The notes under the pieces were generated by a model. That model did no database searches, was not told the origin of the DNA, and saw only the letters and a list, made by a program, of their open reading frames with translations. The position numbers and the translations under genes are program-made. Below are positions 5,273 through 6,863 of a stretch of 6,863 nt of DNA, one piece after another (position 1 is the stretch's first letter; each line of letters starts with the position of its first letter). This DNA comes from Chloroflexota bacterium (GTDB lineage Bacteria > Chloroflexota > Ktedonobacteria > Ktedonobacterales > Ktedonobacteraceae). The DNA is taken from assembly GCA_005881995.1 (NCBI GenBank), contig VBHV01000560.1:1-6863 (forward strand), in the 5' to 3' direction.

Positions 5273-5875
5273 CTACATGACGCTCCAGACGCCGCAAATC
5301 TCACAAAATGCGATACCTACTTCACCAAAGGTTTTACTCCGTGTATTCCAGCGATCATAGGCGATGGCGATGGAGCCACAATTCCAGCAGCGAGCGCGGC
5401 CACCAGCTTTCGTCTCATCAGCCAGGCGGCCCAGCAGCAGGTCGCGCGCCTCATCCGAGCCCGTATAGCCTGGATTATAGGCCAGGTGAAGCAGGTTGCC
5501 CAATGGCAAGGAGATTTCATGGGTTGGCGCTTGTACGGACGGCGACGGTGCAAAAGCAGCCGGAGGTGGAGCTGGCGGCTGCGGAGGACGTCGGAAAAGT
5601 TCACCGCGAGGGGTACGCCTGCCGCCTTCAATTGAGGGAGCGGGTGTATACTCCGGGCGTTCAGTGCGATCGCCGTTTATTATTGACGGCGTTGTCGGCG
5701 TCGCATTATCCAAACGATCTTGTGTTGGAGGAACCCTCTGGTCTCCCTCCATAGGCGTGGAAGAGGCCTGCTCCACCGCAAGCGATGCCGCGGCCTGCTC
5801 GGTCTGATCCGCGAGATGGTTGTTATTTTCAGGCTGATCGGGTTGATTCGCGCGCCTGCGACGTGTTATTGGCAT
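5273..5875 (-). CDS. Pro-rich protein with C-terminal zinc ribbon, function unknown
   Basis: The 200-residue protein has three parts. It starts with a basic patch (MPITRRRR). A long low-complexity region rich in Pro, Gln, Ala and Thr follows (to about 125, including RRPPQPPAPPPAAF), and is probably disordered. A compact C-terminal domain (about 127-200) ends with CWNCGS (C163, C166) and CEICGVW (C191, C194), a CXXC-X24-CXXC zinc ribbon. Just before it lies LGNLLHLAYNPGYTGSDEARDLLLGRLADETKAG, which is likely helical. No signal peptide or membrane helix is visible. The ATG at 5875 has AGGGAG nine bases upstream and an extended -10 promoter about 50 bases upstream. It is followed by a second zinc-ribbon gene. 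The domain pair was not recognised as a named family. Confidence 0.75.
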   Translation of the reverse strand: MPITRRRRANQPDQPENNNHLADQTEQAAASLAVEQASSTPMEGDQRVPPTQDRLDNATPTTPSIINGDRTERPEYTPAPSIEGGRRTPRGELFRRPPQPPAPPPAAFAPSPSVQAPTHEISLPLGNLLHLAYNPGYTGSDEARDLLLGRLADETKAGGRARCWNCGSIAIAYDRWNTRSKTFGEVGIAFCEICGVWSVM

Positions 5876-5922
5876 AGGAGGTTGCTCCCTAACAATGAGT
5901 GTAAGTACAGCTTTCGCTTAAG

Positions 5923-5931
5923 ATTATATCA
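5923..5931 (-). promoter_or_regulatory. Extended -10 promoter for the zinc-ribbon pair
   Basis: On the minus strand TGA-TATAAT (5931 to 5923) is a perfect extended -10 box, 17 bases after the ferredoxin stop. No clear -35 is seen. Transcription would start near 5916. No terminator was found between the ferredoxin gene and this promoter, so read-through is possible. Confidence 0.55.
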
Positions 5932-5947
5932 CATCAGACGCGTCAGC

Positions 5948-6205
5948 TTATTTAAAGAAATCAGCGTTGATCTTGATGTACTGTTTCCATTCTTCTGGAG
6001 TAGCCGACTCTTCAAAGATGGCGGTAACAGGGCAGGCGGGCTCGCATGCGCCGCAGTCGATGCACTCGTCTGGATTGATGTACAATTGCTCAGCCGTGTC
6101 AAACTCTGGTTCGGTCTGTGTGGGATGGATGCAATCGACAGGGCAGACATCTACACAGGACGCATCTTTTACGCCGACACACGGCTGAGTAATAACATAG
6201 GTCAT
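5948..6205 (-). CDS. 7Fe-type ferredoxin ([3Fe-4S][4Fe-4S])
   Basis: An 85-residue electron carrier. The cysteines are C9, C17, C21 and C25 in PCVGVKDASCVDVCPVDC, and C48, C51, C54 and C58 in CIDCGACEPACP. By analogy with Azotobacter FdI-type proteins, C9, C17 and C58 would hold a [3Fe-4S] cluster and C21, C48, C51 and C54 a [4Fe-4S] cluster. The cysteine that would make the first cluster a standard 4Fe site is a valine (V12). The C-terminal EEWKQYIKINADFF is typical of Thermus/Bacillus-like 7Fe ferredoxins. The ATG at 6205 has GAGGAGG upstream (11-base gap). It is probably a single transcript from the strong promoter at 6301-6329, with a leader of about 88 bases. No partner reductase or oxidoreductase is in the window, so the electron partner is unknown. 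Confidence 0.92.
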   Translation of the reverse strand: MTYVITQPCVGVKDASCVDVCPVDCIHPTQTEPEFDTAEQLYINPDECIDCGACEPACPVTAIFEESATPEEWKQYIKINADFFK

Positions 6206-6300
6206 AGTTTAAATATCCTCCTCTTGGCCCGCTCAGTACAAGTTCAAGATAGAGCGGCTAAGTTCTTTTGAGTTGGCAGGGTTTGATTTCAGCCACGTTC

Positions 6301-6329
6301 AGTATAGTGGGTTATGCTGGCATTGTCAA
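6301..6329 (-). promoter_or_regulatory. Strong sigma-70 type promoter for the ferredoxin gene
   Basis: On the minus strand a perfect TTGACA (6329-6324) is followed after exactly 17 bases by TATACT (6306-6301). Transcription would start near 6294. This is the closest match to consensus in the window and suggests constitutive, high expression. Confidence 0.75.
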
Positions 6330-6365
6330 TTCTTTGGGGGAGTTGGAAACAGGAGCATGAGCAGG

Positions 6366-6863
6366 CTATGGTAATTTGCTGATTTTTAAACCTGAAAAAG
6401 CAACTTCCGCGTTCTTGTCTTCTACGATCAGGCCTACTCCACCAGACATGAGCGCAGAGGCGGATGTGTCAGTAACAGGTGGTCCAATCTTTACGTCATT
6501 GATGAAGAAGGTGAATGTATTGCCCTTGGCTTCGACGGTGACAGTATTACTTTGTCCCATAGCGGTTTTGAGCTTTGGTGCTGACCCATTCCCATTTTGC
6601 GGAGGAAGCGAATATTTAGTTCCATCTTTGCGTAAAAAATCGTATTGACCACCGCCGGATGCTGTAATCTCGAAGAGATAGTAGTGCGCTTGATCCTGGG
6701 CGGAGCGAAAGACGATCCCGTAATAATCGGCTCCATCCTGTGGGCTTGTTATCTCGCTCATCGTGACGGTGAGCCGGAAGTTTTTATACACATGGGAACC
6801 GTAGCCGTATAAGGCGATAGCGACGTTGTTCGGAGAATTATTCAAAATATGGTAGCGACCCTG
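6366..6863 (-). CDS. C-terminal part of a protein with a beta-sandwich (concanavalin A-like / DUF1080-like) domain; 5' end outside window
   Basis: The frame is open to the right edge (CAG GGT CGC TAC, reading QGRYHILNNS) and ends at TAG 6366-6368, giving at least 165 residues. The sequence alternates short beta strands and turns: YKNFRLTVTMSEI, GADYYGIVFRSAQDQAHYYLFEITASGGGQYDF, NTVTVEAKGNTFTFFINDVKIG, GGVGLIVEDKNAEVAFSGLKISKL. This is the pattern of laminin-G/concanavalin A-like jelly-roll domains such as DUF1080, which bind sugars or form extracellular sensor modules. The visible part has no cysteines and no catalytic motif that can be named. Because such domains sit at the C-terminus of larger surface or kinase-linked proteins, the missing N-terminus probably decides its role. 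A TTG near 6845 could be read as a start but has no good ribosome binding site, so a longer protein is preferred. Confidence 0.7.
   Translation of the reverse strand, partial: QGRYHILNNSPNNVAIALYGYGSHVYKNFRLTVTMSEITSPQDGADYYGIVFRSAQDQAHYYLFEITASGGGQYDFLRKDGTKYSLPPQNGNGSAPKLKTAMGQSNTVTVEAKGNTFTFFINDVKIGPPVTDTSASALMSGGVGLIVEDKNAEVAFSGLKISKLP

Noticed and set aside
5308..5754. Long open plus-strand frames opposite the Pro-rich zinc-ribbon gene
   Set aside because: They result from the GC- and Pro-rich codons of the minus-strand gene; their translations are low-complexity and lack start signals.
6229..6257. Hairpin CCGCTC...GAGCGG in the ferredoxin leader as a riboswitch
   Set aside because: Only six pairs with a 17-base loop and no further conserved structure; too weak to call.

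Overview
The window looks like chromosomal DNA of a moderate-GC Gram-positive-like bacterium. The best guess is a member of Chloroflexota, probably Ktedonobacteria. That guess rests on the mix of genes: a Gly/Arg-rich Bax inhibitor-1 protein, a 7Fe-type ferredoxin, proline-rich zinc-ribbon proteins and a long cytoplasmic TPR protein. It is a recollection of family style, not a database match. No tRNA, rRNA, CRISPR array or insertion sequence was seen.

Layout. The plus strand carries the tail of moaE (to 110), a terminator-like hairpin, and a single-chain MNT-HEPN protein (285-1124) that resembles a fused MntA/HepT (type VII) toxin-antitoxin pair. Everything from 1161 rightwards is on the minus strand. 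In transcription order (right to left) these are: the C-terminal part of a beta-sandwich protein entering from the right edge (6366-6863), a 7Fe-type ferredoxin (5948-6205), a Pro-rich protein with a C-terminal zinc ribbon (5273-5875), a 73-residue zinc-ribbon protein (5010-5231), a Bax inhibitor-1 family gene broken by a one-base frameshift (4203-4876), a thioredoxin with a CPPC active site (3649-3996), a GntR/HutC-type regulator (2674-3414), and a 470-residue TPR protein (1161-2573) that converges on the MNT-HEPN gene.

Transcription. Promoter-like elements can be read before most genes: extended -10 boxes (MNT-HEPN, TPR, Pro-rich protein) and -35/-10 pairs (ferredoxin TTGACA-17-TATACT, trx TGGACA-18-TATAAT, GntR weaker). 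GC-rich hairpins with T-tracts follow the MNT-HEPN, trx and BI-1 genes and share a common CGCG-loop-CGCG design. Most genes therefore appear to be separate transcription units. Likely co-transcribed pairs are the two zinc-ribbon genes (41-base gap) and perhaps GntR with TPR.

Most interesting points: the MNT-HEPN fusion lacks the tyrosine that its antitoxin half would be expected to modify, and its ribosome binding site lies in a predicted leader hairpin; the BI-1 gene has a one-base lesion and also lacks both family aspartates; the trx leader holds a perfect 14-base palindrome; and an uncharacterised pair of zinc-ribbon genes sits together. Nothing here proves a wholly new system. The MNT-HEPN single-chain variant is the nearest candidate.
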